Source of the DNA: Hemerocallis citrina
Taxonomy: Eukaryota > Streptophyta > Magnoliopsida > Asparagales > Asphodelaceae
DNA: 64,000 nt
Direction: 5' to 3'
Assembly (NCBI GenBank): GCA_017893485.1
Contig: CM030361.1
Coordinates: forward strand, 311,983,469 to 312,047,468
The notes beneath the pieces were generated by a model that was given only the letters and a program-made list of their open reading frames with translations, was not told where the DNA came from and ran no database searches. Positions 27,001-37,018 of the stretch are shown one piece after another. How positions within the stretch are numbered: the first letter of the stretch is position 1; each line of letters begins with the position of its first letter. Position numbers and translations under genes: made by a program.

Positions 27001-30000
27001 TCACATTTTGTGGGCTATAGTACACTGTTTTTGATCACTTTCATGAGATTTCGTGTTTTAATGTTTTGGAGTCATTTTGTGGGTTATATAGTCCACCGTT
27101 TCCGACAGTTTTCGTGAAATTTTGTATTTGTCTGTTTAACCCTCATTTGTGGGCTATATTGTCCACAGTTTTCGGGCACTTTCGTGAGATTTTTTATTTC
27201 CCTCATTTTGTGGGCTGTAGTTCAATATTTTCGATCACTTTCATGAGATTTCGCATTTTACTGTTTTGGCCTCATTTTGTGGGTTATTGTTCCTAGTTTC
27301 CGACCATTTTCGTGAAATTTTGTATTTGGCTGTTTTAGCCCCAATTGTGGGCTACAACCCACAGCACTTTCATGAGCTTTTTAATTTTCCTTCAATTTCT
27401 GGGCTACAGTTCACTGTTTTCATTAACTTTCAGGAGAATTCGTATTTTACTGTTTTGGCCTCATTTTGTCGGTTATAGTCCACAGTTTCCGGTCATTTTC
27501 GTGAAAATTTGTATTTGAATGTTTTAGCCTAATTTGTGGGCAATAGTCCACAATTTTCGGCCATTTTTGTGAGATTTTTTATTTCCCTCATTTCGCGGGC
27601 TAGAGCACACTGTTTTCGATCACTTTCAAGAGATTTCGTATTATACTATTTTGGCCTCATTTTGGGGGTTATAGTGCACAATTTCCGATTGTTTTAGCCT
27701 CAGTTGTGGGCAATAGTCCATAGTTTTCGGCCGTTTTCGTGATATTTTGTATTTGACTGTTTTAGCCTCCTTTGTGGGCTATAGACCACAGTTTTCGGCC
27801 ACTTTCGTGAGAATTTTTGTTTCCCACATTTTGTGGGCTATACTACACTATTTCGATCACTTTCATTAGATTTCGTACTTTACTGTTTTGGCCTCAATTT
27901 GTGGGTTATAGTCCTCTGTTTCCGGCAGTTTTCGTGATATGTTGTATTTGACTGTTTTAGCCTCATTTGTGAGCTATGGACGACAGTTTTCAGCCATTTT
28001 CGTGAGATTTTTTTTTTCCAACATTTTGTGGGCTATACTACACTGTTTTCGATCACTTTCATCGGATTTCGTATTTTAACGTTTTGGCCTAATTTTGTGA
28101 GTTATAGTCCACAGTTTCCGATGATTTTCGTGAAATTTTGTATTTGCCTGTTTTAGCATAATTTCGGGGCTATAGTCCACTGTTTTCGGTTACTTTGGTG
28201 AGAATTTTTATTTCCCTCATTTTTTGGGCTATAGTTCACGATTTTGGATCAGTTTCATGAGATTTCGTATTTTACTGTTTTGGCCTCATTTTAGGGGTTA
28301 TAGTCCACTGCTTCCGACCGTTTTTGCGAAATTTCATATTTGACTGTTTTAGCCTCATTTGTGGGGTATAGTCCACAGTTTTCGCCCACTTTCGTGAGAA
28401 TTTTTAATTTTCCCTCATTTTGTTGGTTGTACACTGTTTTTTATCACTTTCATGAGATTTCGTATTTACTGTTTTGGCCTCATTTTGTGGGTTATAGTCC
28501 ACAGTTTCCGGGCGTTTTCATGAAATAATGTATTTGACTGTTTTAGCAAATTTATGGGCTATAGTCGACAGTTTTCGACCACTTTCATGAGAATTTTTAT
28601 TTCTGATATTTGTGTGCTAGTACACTGTTTTTGATCACTTTCATGAGATTTCGTATTTTACTGTTTTGGCCTCATTTTGTGGGTTATAGTCCACACTTTC
28701 CGACGGTTTTCGTGAAATTTAGTGTTTGACTGTTTTAGCCTCATTTGTGGGCTATAGTTCACAGTTTTCGAACACTTTCGTGAGAATTTTTTTCCCCCAT
28801 TTTGTGTGCGATAGTAGACTGTTCTCGATCACTTTCATGGGACTTCGTATTTTACTGTTTTGGCCTCATTTTGTGGGTTATAGTCCATAGTTTCCGGCCG
28901 TTTTCGTGAAATGTTGAATTTGACTGTTTTAGCCTCATTTGTGGGCTACAGTCCACAGTTTTCTGCCACTTTCGTGAGAAGTTTTATTTCCCACATTTTG
29001 CGGGCATACTACACTGTTTTTTATCACTTTCAAGAGATTTCGTATTTTACTGTTTTGGCCTCATTTTGGGGGTTATAGTCCACAGTTTCCGGGTGTTTTC
29101 GTTAAATATTGTATTTGACTGTTTTTGCATCATTTGTGGGATATAGTCCACAGTTTTCGTACACTTTGTGAGAATTTTTATTTCCCACATTTTGTGGGCT
29201 ATAGTACACTGTTTCCGATCACTTTCATGAGATTTAGTATTTTATTGTTTTGGCCTCATTTTGTGGATTATATTCCGCAGTTCCTGACCGTTTTCGTGAA
29301 ATTTTGTATTTGACCGTTTTAGCCTCGGTTGTGGGCTATTGTCCACAGTTTCCAACCGTTTTCGTGAAATGTTGAATTTGACTGTTTTAGCCTCATTTCT
29401 GGGCTATAGTCCACAGTTTTCGGACACTTTCGTGAGAATTTTTATTTCCCACATTTTGTAGGCTATAGTACACTGATTTCGATCACTTTCATGAGTTTTC
29501 GTATTTTACTGTTTTGGCCTCATTTTGTGGGTTATAGTCCACCACTTCCGACCATTTTCGTGAAATTTTTTATTTGACTGTTTTAGCCTCAGTTGTGGGC
29601 TATAGTCCACAATTTCCGGCCATTTTCGTTAAATGTTGAATTTGATTGTTTTCGCCTCATTTGTGGGGTATAGTCCACCGTTTTCGACCACTTTCGTGAG
29701 AACTTTTATTTCCCATTTTGTGGGCTATATTACACTGTTTTCGATCACTTTCATTAGATTTTCGTATTTTAATGTTTTGGCCTCATTTTGTGAGTTATAG
29801 TCCACAGTTTCCTACGGTTTCGTGAAATTCTGTATTTGTCTGTTTTAGCCGTATTTGTGGGTAATGATTTTTTGTTTCCCATATTTTGTGGGCTATAGTT
29901 CACTGTTTTCGATCACTTTCATGAGATTTCGTATTTTACTGTTTTGGCCTCATTTTGTGTGTTTTAGTCCACAGTTTCCGACCTTTTTCGTGAAATTTTG

Positions 30001-30270
30001 TATTTCACTATTTTAGCCTTGTTTGTGGGATATAGTCCACAGTTTTCGCCCACTTTTGTGAGATTTTTAATTTTCCCTCATTTTGTGGGCTGAACACTAT
30101 TTTTTGATCGTTTTCATGAGATTTAGTAATTTACTGTTTTGGCCTCATTTTATGAAATTTATTCCACAGTTTTCGTGAAATTTTGTATTTGACTGTTTTA
30201 GCCTCATTTGTGGGCTTTTTCGGACACTTTCGTGAGAATTTTTATTTCCCACATTTTTTGGGCGATAGTA
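15048..30270. repeat. Satellite array, block C
   Basis: Over 15 kb of the same trimeric satellite in the same orientation, resuming inside monomer A (TTTTCGATCACTTTCATGAG). Monomer order A-B-C is mostly kept, with local losses, for example shortened C monomers near 19370 and 26600. The array ends near 30270, inside a C monomer (TTTCCCACATTTTTTGGGC), where it abuts unrelated sequence that on the minus strand encodes a protein fragment. No further insertion is visible in this block. Confidence 0.95.
19550..30200. repeat. ~3.75 kb superrepeat of the satellite, at least three copies
   Basis: Rare variants recur together at a fixed distance. The junction variant AGTCCACCG lies at 19591, 23351 and 27094 (anchor on its CACCG). 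GGCAATAGTCCACAATTTTC has its TAGTCC at 20041, 23804 and 27544. GCGGGCATACTACACT has CGGGCA at 21521, 25285 and 29001. Spacings are 3716 to 3764 bp, about 19 trimers each. Shared private variants across this distance mean segmental amplification of blocks of many trimers, more recent than the divergence of the individual trimers. Confidence 0.8.
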
Positions 30271-30448
30271 TAGTATTTGGAAGCCTCATTTTCTCAATAT
30301 ATAACTGCAATGCATTCCAACTACAATTCGGATCAAGTGTTCTACCAATCATATACCTCAGAGAATTATCATTATCTACGAGAACCACCATGAAATATTG
30401 CCCTTCCCCTTTACCGGCAATATAACGGGCTTTAATTTTGACACCCAT
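30242..30448 (-). pseudogene. Unrecognised ORF fragment next to the array edge
   Basis: On the minus strand a 68-residue frame begins MGVKIKARYIAGKGEGQYF. It continues with a plausible protein-like stretch (VVLVDNDNSLRYMIGRTLD) up to about 30280, then reads into the satellite. Stop codons lie just upstream of its start on the minus strand (around 30480). The composition is clearly more protein-like than the satellite frames, and the N-terminal part of a transposase is possible. I do not recognise it. The frame is cut by the satellite boundary, so it is at best a gene fragment. Confidence 0.35.
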
Positions 30449-30480
30449 TTCACCTCTATCCCAATTAGTGACTTCAAATC

Positions 30481-30941
30481 TTATCTATTATTTGTGAGTA
30501 TATAAAGTTGCGGGGAGCCCAAACAATGACCAGTTCTACTTCACTATAACAATATCCAATCTTCAGATCTTTAATTATTTCAGTCCCAAAATATAACCAA
30601 ATAGGGATATCATATTCCATACCTAAACTTAAAGATTCAATCATATTCAAGTCGTTAACTACTCATAACCTATGAATACATATCAAACATATGGTTATAA
30701 TAATACCATCAAATTAGACCGTATCTTGGATAGTTTGAAAATACGTCGTGGATGAGGAATGAGATGAGAGTGAGAGTGAGAAGGTAGGATATATGAAGTT
30801 TAAGAGCACTCCAATACTTGGGATTTTTTGTTTTAGTGATATAGGGTTTGTGGATTTCGGGAGTGAGAGAGAGAGAAAGCAGATCGATTGAGAAAGGAAA
30901 AGGATAAGAGGGGGCCACTATTTATATGCAAACAAATTAAT
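30481..30941. other. Intergenic sequence with no recognised feature
   Basis: AT-rich unique-looking sequence. It contains a GA-rich stretch (30860-30900) and no frame, RNA gene or repeat that I can support. It probably belongs to the same transposon-derived block as the palindromic repeats to its right. Confidence 0.3.
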
Positions 30942-31200
30942 AACTGATACCGTTATTCCAAATAACGGCATCAGTTATGCGAATGCCGCTGTTGGAAATA
31001 GCGGCATATGTTATAGGATTTTCACACTTGCAATTTTTTATACACAATTGAGAGTACAAGCGGTTGAGAATAAAAATAACCTATGTCGTTACTCCAAAAA
31101 CCAGCATAAGAGTTTTTTTTAAATAGATGTCATTATTGGGAACAACGGCTTGTAAATAACCTATGACGTTGTTCCCAATAAAGTTTTTGCTGATGTGTCC
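30942..31200. mobile_element. CACTA-like subterminal repeat remnant
   Basis: Several degenerate palindromic units with cores such as CGTTATTCCAAATAACGGC, GCCGCTGTTGGAAATAGCGGC split over two arms, and GACGTTGTTCCCAATAAAG, separated by ATAACCTATG-type linkers. Similar GCCGTTGTTCC...AACAACGGC units recur at 36481-36590. Arrays like this are familiar as subterminal regions of plant CACTA (En/Spm) elements. No CACTA terminus or transposase is visible, so the family call is inference. Confidence 0.45.
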
Positions 31201-31517
31201 AAAACTGGTTCAGATCGCTAATTGTTTTCGAAAGTGGGTCAGAGCGCCAAATATTTTCAAAAAGTGGGTCAGTACGGCAAAAAATCCCTAAATGGGACCC
31301 CCATATATACACATATAAAAAAAAAACACACACACACCAACACATATATATAGAGTTAGTCTAATGAGCTCATGAGCTGTGATGCTATCGTGAGCTGAAA
31401 ATCTCAGCCCTTCGATTTACTTCCAACGCACAGGATGTGGCTCCGCCCAAATAAAAGTGATAGTAGGGCAATTTGGTAATATTTTATTTCTCTCTTCTAC
31501 TCTTTTCTAATCGACTG

Positions 31518-31672
31518 AGACGGAGAATCATATACCGTCGTAGGATTATTAAATTTTTTTATTTAAAAAAGGGTCGGACGGGGAATCATACCCCGTCCTT
31601 CCCTTTTAAAATATATTTTTTTTTGGAAAAACTCCTCAGACGGGGAATCATCTCCCGTCCAGGAGAAGATAC
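31518..31672. repeat. Three spaced palindromes of GACGGGG / CCCCGTC arms
   Basis: Three imperfect palindromes, each a GACGGRG arm, a central AATCATA-like loop and a matching CCGTC arm, at about 31518-31540, 31576-31598 and 31638-31660, plus an extra right arm at 31665-31672. Centre-to-centre spacing is about 60 bp. The T-rich and A-rich linkers between them differ, so only the palindromes are conserved. They lie between GGGCAATTTGG (31467) and its inverse CCAAATTGCCC (31723), which may be the ends of a small element. Confidence 0.55.
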
Positions 31673-31899
31673 CCCGTCCAAGGGGTTTTTACTTTTTTTT
31701 TTTCCTTTTTTGGGTTTTTTTCCCCAAATTGCCCTTCAATCTATATTGGACGAATATTAAAGAAGGGGGTAATTTGGTCTTTTAATATGTAAAAGCCAAA
31801 TGAGAAAATTTAACAAAGGACGACTGCACGATACTCCCCTATATGCTATTACTGTAGCTGCCATATTTTGGCAAATGAGAAAAACGACTGTGGATGCTC

Positions 31900-32091
31900 T
31901 AAGCGCTCGACATCCCAAATCCACCCCCGACTTTCACCCCAAACCCTAGTCTGACTTCCACCCCAAAATTCGAACCAAGAAAGCCCCGCTGGCGACGTGA
32001 GGCAGACTTCGAACCTCCAACAAAGCCCCGCTCGCGACGTAAGGCAGACTTCGAACCTCCTCGACGCTCCTCCTTGACGCTCCTCAATTGT
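31900..32091 (+). other. GC-rich stretch with a 42 bp in-frame duplication
   Basis: GC-richer than its surroundings. A 42 bp unit starting AAGCCCCGCT is present at 31981 and 32023 with few differences. On the plus strand one frame is open from about 31892 through the duplication to a stop at 32104, without an in-frame ATG; the duplicated peptide ends ADFEPP in both copies. It could be a first-exon remnant or a non-coding GC-rich leader. No homology is recognised. Confidence 0.3.
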
Positions 32092-32104
32092 ATACTTTTT
32101 TAGA

Positions 32105-32859
32105 CTATTTGTATACTTTTTTGTATGATCTGAACATTAGTTGTAGATATGCATGCAATTTCATTGATGGTTGAGGGATCATGTACAGTGAATTCTTCTA
32201 TCACAAAGCGGTATTCCAGTTTGACATACTGGGACATTCTCATATGACTTTAAAGACAAATTATTTTGTGAAATGTAACTTTTATTTAAGAAGTCAAATA
32301 CTTGAAGCTTCTTTTTGTGCCTTAGGATAGACGAGTCAATTCCACTTTAATTTCTTAGATGTATGATTTTGCAGTTGTTTCATATATCGAATTAAAATGC
32401 ATGTTAAATTCTTTGTTTCATTTTACACATTGCAATGACCTTTTTCCTGCTAAAGGGTTTGTTGGGTTGTGTTTTGATGTGTATTTGTTCAGTCGTCCTT
32501 TTTGTGTCCGTATTGATTTAGATTGAATGATGAGTATACAAATAATTCTAGTTTCACTTTTTTTTAACTCAGACCATGCATAGCTCAATTACCTCTTTAA
32601 ATCCTCTTGGTTGTCCATTACCCTCATTGTCTAGTATAGCAGAGCCGCCCTTGTAGTTCACCTCTCACGAGCATGAATTGTGTTTTAAGTTTAATGCTGA
32701 CACTCACTATAAGATCTTAAAATAAGCTCAGAGGTGGATGCTTGCTCCTTTTATGTATTAATTTGCTTTCCAGATAATGCTGGGCGGCTCAGCTTAGTTT
32801 TGGGACTTCTTTATTTTGATTGGAGTATCTTTGTTGGTGTTTTTTTCCTTAATGCATGT
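32105..32859. other. Intergenic or intronic sequence, nothing identified
   Basis: T-rich sequence of plant intron character. I see no frame, RNA gene or repeat that can be supported. Confidence 0.3.
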
Positions 32860-33425
32860 AAATCATCTCTATTGTTTGTTTTATTTTACCTTTGATTGTA
32901 CTGCACCTATTATGATGACAAAATTTGTCTTTAAGCATGTCGCTAGCAGTAACCAAACAATTATGTATATCCTTTTGTTATGACCATCTTAGTATGCTTG
33001 TTGCCATAATAAATAGTATTATTCTAGCATGTGTGATTGCACCTTAAATCATTTCTATTGTTTGTTTTATTTTACCTTTGATTGTACTGCACCTATTATG
33101 AGGACAAATTTGTCTTTAAGCATGTCGCTAGCAGTAACCAAACAATTATGTATATTCTTTTTTTATGACCATCTTAATAAGCTTGTTGCATGTCGCTAGC
33201 AGTAACCAAACAATTATGTATATCCTTTTGTTATGACCATCTTAATATGCTTGTTGCCATAATAAATAGTATTATTCTAGCATGTGTGATTGCACCTTAA
33301 ATCATTTCTATTGTTTGTTTTATTTTACCTTTGATTGTACTGCACCTATTATGAGGACAAATTTGTCTTTAAGCATGTCGCTAGCAGTATATTCTTTTTT
33401 TATGACCATCTTAATAAGCTTGTTG
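32860..33425. repeat. Partial tandem duplications of a ~185 bp segment
   Basis: A segment beginning near CTATTGTTTGTTTTATTTTA at about 32868 recurs at about 33055 and 33307. Inside the second copy a ~65 bp part starting CATGTCGCTAGCAGTAACC is itself duplicated (about 33119 and 33187). The copies are nearly identical, which points to recent, stepwise tandem duplication rather than an old satellite. Confidence 0.85.
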
Positions 33426-33456
33426 CCATAGTAAATAGTATTTTTCTATATTAGGA

Positions 33457-33590
33457 TATAAAAATTGTTCTTATCAAGCATCCTTGTATCGCTAGGGCTG
33501 CATTGTATCCAAGTATTTCAGTTTACAATATAACTTAAAAACAATGCAGCCCTAGCGATACAAGGATGCTTGATAAGAACAATTTTTATA
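33457..33590. repeat. Perfect 50 bp inverted repeat with 34 bp spacer
   Basis: 33457-33506 and 33541-33590 are exact reverse complements over 50 bp (outer end TATAAAAATTGTTC, inner end GGGCTGCATTGT). The spacer (33507-33540) contains AAGTATTTCAGTTTA, and a similar AAGTATTTCAGTTTATG is found again downstream at 33663. The spacer and right arm therefore look like a copied and flipped piece of the local sequence. A transcript would form a long perfect hairpin. Confidence 0.9.
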
Positions 33591-33703
33591 TACAAGTGTG
33601 TTCTGAGCTTTTGACTAAAATAATTCATGATTCTGCTAGTAGTTGTTTGAATTTTTGTATACAAGTATTTCAGTTTATGTAAGTAGTAGTTTGAATTTTT
33701 GGC

Positions 33704-33900
33704 AGGAGCTAGAGTGGCGTGGAGCAGCAATAGTAGCTGCAGCAGTAAGGAGGAGCATAAAGAGGAGCATCCAGTTTTTTGGCTAATCTCACTCGGTTTT
33801 GCAAATCAGTACTCGTGACTTGTTGCCAAAATTCATACGAATGGAAAGTCCTCTTTGATGATGATGATGATGATTGTAAAACTTGGTGAATAAATGTGAA
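33704..33900 (+). other. Possible terminal exon of an unidentified gene
   Basis: A T-rich stretch ending TTTTTGGCAG (splice-acceptor-like) is followed by a GC-richer, purine-rich segment from about 33707. It is open in one frame to TAA... no: to a TAG-free stop near 33784, and in another frame to about 33818. AATAAA follows at about 33889. Which frame, if any, is used cannot be decided, and no upstream exon is recognised. A non-coding transcript is equally possible. Confidence 0.2.
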
Positions 33901-34924
33901 TGTTGTTTATGCTTGCTTGTCTTCGATCAATAAAATTTACTGCTTACATGAGTGGAAGATTATTGTACTAATGTGATCCATGTTTGCTAGCAACTAGTTG
34001 CTTCTTTTTGTGTTATATAGTGTTTTTTGTATTATTATTTTGTTCAAGTGTAATTTTTTCTTCAGTTCATGTCAGATTCATTAATTCTTAAATGTTTAGC
34101 ATAGCTTGTCAGTACTTCATTTCTTATATGCTTTTTGGTGGTTGGGCGTTTTTTAGCAGTTGTCTTTCTTGCTAAGAATGTTTAGCAGTTCCTTAGGTGT
34201 TTGTATTGCAGTAAAAATGCATATGTGCTTTCCTTGACTGTCAAATGTTGGTCCTGGTTTCCTAACTCGAGTTAAAAATTTGGATTGAGCTTGGTAAACT
34301 CAGGAAACTCAATTGAGTAGGAGTTAAAAGAAGATGAATTTGTGAAAGTTGGTTGTTAGATATATTTTATTTTGTCAATATATTGTCAATTGAGTAGGAG
34401 TTAATGAACCTTCATGCTTTGATTCAAGGAGAATATACTGTAACTGAGATTGAAATATAAGACAAACTGGATGCATGGTGCTGCAACATACATGAAAGTC
34501 AATATAGTTGCCTGCGCTCCCTTCCACACCTTGCGTTATTGTCACTCATGAATGGAAACTATATACAAGGGTCTAATTTGACAGTGATTTGCTAGGATCT
34601 GGAATCCTTTGCCACAGTAAAAAGAACAGTATTTGAGGTTAAAGGCAATCTATAACCAAAATGTGGATATACCTTGAATGACTTGATGGAAATTTCAATT
34701 TCCGGAAAGCAAAGAAGATGCTTAGCTCTGATCTTCCCTGTTCAACAATAATATATACTTTTAATTTAATATTAAATATTTAATAAACCAATTTAGATAA
34801 ATCTAAATTTACCATTAAAAATCAACATCAAGAAATTGGGATTGAATAATCGAGGGTTTAGGTTACGTTTGAGATCAGCGATAGTGTTTTGATGAAATCT
34901 CCTCGAATAATTTCTTTGTTATTC

Positions 34925-35222
34925 AAGATGGGCGGGGGTAGCGACGGGCGGGGGCGAAGACGGCGAAGCGATGGGTGGCGATGGAGGGCAGCGACGGGCG
35001 GCGAAGGAGATTTGGGTGGGTTTTGGGGTATGGAGGGTTAGGGTTTGTGGGATTGGGGGAGATGTGGTAGAAGAATTTTTTTTGTGTATTTTTTAATCAA
35101 TTATGTTTTGGTAATTGATATGGGTTGCACGTGTTAATTCATACTTTTGCTCTTCTTACTCTATTTCAAAATAGAGAAATGATAGATGGGGTAGGCCTAT
35201 TAGCTTAAGATATATATAAATA
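34925..35222. repeat. Dispersed direct repeat, copy 1
   Basis: A block running from a GC-rich GCGACGGGCGG-type region through GTGGGTTTTGGGGTA, TGCACGTGTTA and CTATTTCAAAATAGAG to CTTAAGATATATATAAATA is repeated in the same order and orientation at about 36105-36465. The distance between equivalent points is about 1.24 kb. On the minus strand the block resembles a plant leader (CT-rich, with ACCCTAA) that enters GC-rich sequence. Flanks of the two copies differ. It could be a transposon terminus or a segmental duplication. Confidence 0.7.
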
Positions 35223-35329
35223 AGATATAGATTTAATTGGACAACGATATGTAAAAAGTTATGAAAATTCACATCATCCTCTTCTTCTCAGTATTAGTAG
35301 CAACAGAAGGAAACCAAAAAAAAGCAAGT

Positions 35330-35740
35330 ATTACAACAAACGAAACTGAAAAAGAAAGTAAAATTAAAAAACTAAACTAAAAAAGGAAACTTAGCAGTAG
35401 TACAACAAACTAATACTGAAAATGAAAATTAGTAGTGTTACAGTGAAACTAAAAAGAGAAGTTAGTATTGGTACAACGAAACCAAATAAAAAAAACTGAA
35501 AAGAAAAGTCAGTGATAGTGCAATAGTTAGTATCGTTACAAAGAAACTGAAAAGAAAAAATTAGAAGTAGTGTAACAAAACTGAAAATAAAAGTCAGTAA
35601 TATTACAACAAAACTGAAACGTGAAGTTAGTAGTAGTGTAGCAAAAGTTGCAGTACACTGATACTACAACCAAAAATTTTAAAACATGACATTTAAAAGA
35701 AAAAGTTAGTAATAGTACAACAAATTGAAAAGAAAAGTTA
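35330..35740. repeat. Degenerate A-rich minisatellite
   Basis: A loosely conserved unit of roughly 35 to 45 bp of the form AGTAGTRGTACAACRAAACTG plus AAAAGAAAAGTT (written in two parts) recurs many times with substitutions and indels. No frame of interest. Confidence 0.65.
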
Positions 35741-36104
35741 CTTCATAATACATTCATTCATAGCACAACCATCATTCATTATCAATTGTTAATTTGAGTT
35801 CACATCCTTCTATACTACAGCCATTAACAAAGAAGAAGAAGAAGACCCTTTCAGCAAAGAAATTGCTTTTTAATCTTCAACAATAAACAATAAATTGAAC
35901 ATAAAATGAAAAAAACTATGGAGGGGAGAATACTCTTATTCGGAGAGATCTCACCAACAGCCAGATTCAAAGTTGACATCCGACTATGGATTAGAGCATC
36001 CACTATGAAGTGAAAGCCTTAATCACATGATCATAATAATTATAATCAACTGAATTTGCCAAAGAAAGATTAAAAAAAATTCAGTAAAAGAGAACTTACG
36101 ATGG

Positions 36105-36465
36105 AGGGTAGAGATGGCGGGGTCGGGCCGGGATCGACGATGGACGGCGGGGTCGCGGCGACGTTGGAGTGTAGCGACGGGCGGGATCAGGGCGGGGTGG
36201 GCGACGGGCGGCGATAGGGACAGACGGGTGAGGAGGTGTGGGTGGGTTTTGGGGTAGGGAGAGTTAGGGTTTGTGGCTTTTGGGGAGATGTAGAAGATGA
36301 AAGGTTTTTTTTTAGTGTTTTTTAAATTAATTTTGTTTTGGCAATTGATGTGGGCTGCACGTGTTAGTTCCTACTTTTGCTCTCCTTTCTCTATTTCAAA
36401 ATAGAGAAAGAAGAGATGGAGTATAGGAGTAGGCCTATTAGCTTAAGATATATATAAATAAATTT
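36105..36465. repeat. Dispersed direct repeat, copy 2
   Basis: Second copy of the block at 34925-35222, with an expanded GC-rich part (GGCGGGGTCG-type repeats, 36115-36220). It ends in the same AGGCCTATTAGCTTAAG motif and TATATATAAATA tail, and is followed directly by CACTA-like palindromes. Confidence 0.7.
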
Positions 36466-36480
36466 GCACATGGCAACAAG

Positions 36481-36590
36481 GCCGTTGTTCCAAACAACGG
36501 CATAGCCTATGCCGTTGTTCCAAACAACGGCCTATAATTCAATTTTTTATAACCTAGGCTGTTGTTCCCAACAACGGCCTAGGTTATATC
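36481..36590. mobile_element. CACTA-like palindromic subterminal units
   Basis: Three consecutive palindromes: CCGTTGTTCCAAACAACGG twice (about 36482-36500 and 36512-36530) and a diverged third (CTGTTGTTCCCAACAACGG, about 36558-36576), with CTATGCC and TATAACCTAGG linkers. Same motif family as 30942-31200. No element ends or coding sequence are visible nearby. Confidence 0.5.
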
Positions 36591-36779
36591 AATTTTTTGA
36601 GAATCTATTCAGCGAAGAGTTATTTGGGACGAAATTCCCAAAATAACCCTCCGCTGATCAATTGAAACGGGTTATGGGGAGCTCGTTCTGAGCCACAGAT
36701 CACGATCATGAGTGATCCAACGGCTCAGATTGGTGTTTTCCAACCCGTGAAAACTAGACCCGTTTTCAATGGAGCATTT

Positions 36780-36782
<3 letters not shown>

Positions 36783-36851
<69 letters not shown>
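36783..36851. repeat. (TA)n(CA)n microsatellite
   Basis: About 35 bp of alternating TA followed by about 30 bp of alternating CA. It replaces the expected first bases of the Helitron fragment that follows, so the repeat expanded at that terminus. Confidence 0.95.
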
Positions 36852-36852
<1 letters not shown>

Positions 36853-37018
36853 ATAAAACACAAAGAAAGCTATCAAGTGGCTCTCCTTCAATCCCCCGAA
36901 AATCAAAGGCCTAGATCTAACCTCACAAAACACATCCCCCCCCCCCCTTCCCCACAAAAGTTTCCCTCCAAAACTCAAATTCAAATCCCCCCACCCAAAA
37001 CAGCACATTTATTTGTTT

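Noticed and set aside
1356..30425. Dozens of 60-123 residue open frames such as those rich in HFVGYS and FREIL peptides
   Set aside because: They are translations of the satellite, recur in several frames and on both strands with the repeat, and their lengths reflect the scarcity of stops in T-rich sequence. No start context or conservation of frame.
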